6,677 nucleotides of DNA from Sulfurospirillum arcachonense (GTDB lineage Bacteria > Campylobacterota > Campylobacteria > Campylobacterales > Sulfurospirillaceae), in the NCBI GenBank assembly GCA_015662785.1, contig DQTM01000028.1, forward strand, positions 1 to 6,677, given 5' to 3'. The position numbers and the translations under genes were made by a program. Every line of letters begins with the position of its first letter. The stretch's first letter is position 1. A model generated the notes under the pieces. That model worked only from the letters and a program-made list of their open reading frames with translations, was not told the DNA's origin and made no database searches. Below, piece after piece: positions 6,569 to 6,677 of this stretch.

Positions 6569-6677
6569 CAATTTTTTTCTATTTTATTATCCCAAATTAT
6601 GCAATAAAGATTTCTAAAGATTACCTATGCTTGTGCTTAAGGGGTGTTTAGTAAAAATTTTAAGCCACCTTATTGGT
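6569..6677. other. Intergenic tail with no firm feature
   Basis: This is AT-rich sequence after the reductase gene. An AT-only-like stem, AAAATAGA (6557-6564) with TCTATTTT (6578-6585), straddles the stop codon beside a T-run (6572-6578). It has one G-C pair and a 13-base loop, so it is too weak to call a terminator. At the right edge a plus-strand frame is open from ATG 6627 to the end (17 codons) without a good ribosome site. On the minus strand a frame entering from the right edge would end at a TAG (complement of 6614-6616). Either could be the tip of a neighbouring gene, but neither can be supported here. Confidence 0.4.

Noticed and set aside
6557..6585. Terminator after the reductase gene
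   Set aside because: The eight-pair stem has one G-C pair and a 13-base loop and overlaps the coding end. It is too unstable for a confident intrinsic terminator.
6658..6677. Promoter at the right edge (TTTTAAG followed by TTATTGGT)
   Set aside because: The -10 box would lie outside the window, and Campylobacterota lack a dependable -35 box, so it cannot be judged.

Overview
The window looks like a chromosomal housekeeping region of a low-GC member of the Campylobacterota (epsilonproteobacteria), most likely Sulfurimonas-like. This rests on AT-rich third codon positions, the character of the proteins, and gene order. The order FAH-family gene / RluA-family pseudouridine synthase (both minus) / purB / nrdA (both plus) is the one I recall from Campylobacter jejuni (Cj0021c to Cj0024). 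The genus is an inference from memory and was not tested.

Layout. Bases 13-123 hold a 36-residue single-span membrane protein that I do not recognise. Bases 124-271 are an intergenic stretch dominated by a long imperfect palindrome (157-249). It lies between two convergent transcription units and has T-tracts after its inner hairpin on both strands. Bases 272-1772 are a two-gene minus-strand operon: an RluA-type pseudouridine synthase starting at TTG, overlapping by 20 bases a FAHD1/YcgM-type fumarylacetoacetate hydrolase family enzyme. Bases 1773-1858 are a short AT-rich divergent promoter region with an inverted repeat. Bases 1859-6568 are a tight plus-strand operon: purB, nrdA and a YhdH/AcuI-type zinc-free NADPH reductase, with gaps of 19 and 14 bases and a Shine-Dalgarno site before each gene. 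The last 109 bases hold no firm feature.

Functionally, purB (AMP and IMP synthesis) and nrdA (dNTP synthesis) join purine supply to deoxynucleotide supply in one transcript. The reductase at the end has no obvious nucleotide role. The minus-strand pair couples RNA modification with a probable oxaloacetate/acylpyruvate-handling enzyme. No nrdB is present, so the radical-generating subunit must be encoded elsewhere.

I see no defence system, transposase, CRISPR array, tRNA or rRNA. The points most worth a second look are the 93-base palindrome, a long insertion between two active-site cysteines of NrdA, and the unidentified micro-protein at the left edge. None of them amounts to evidence for a new system.
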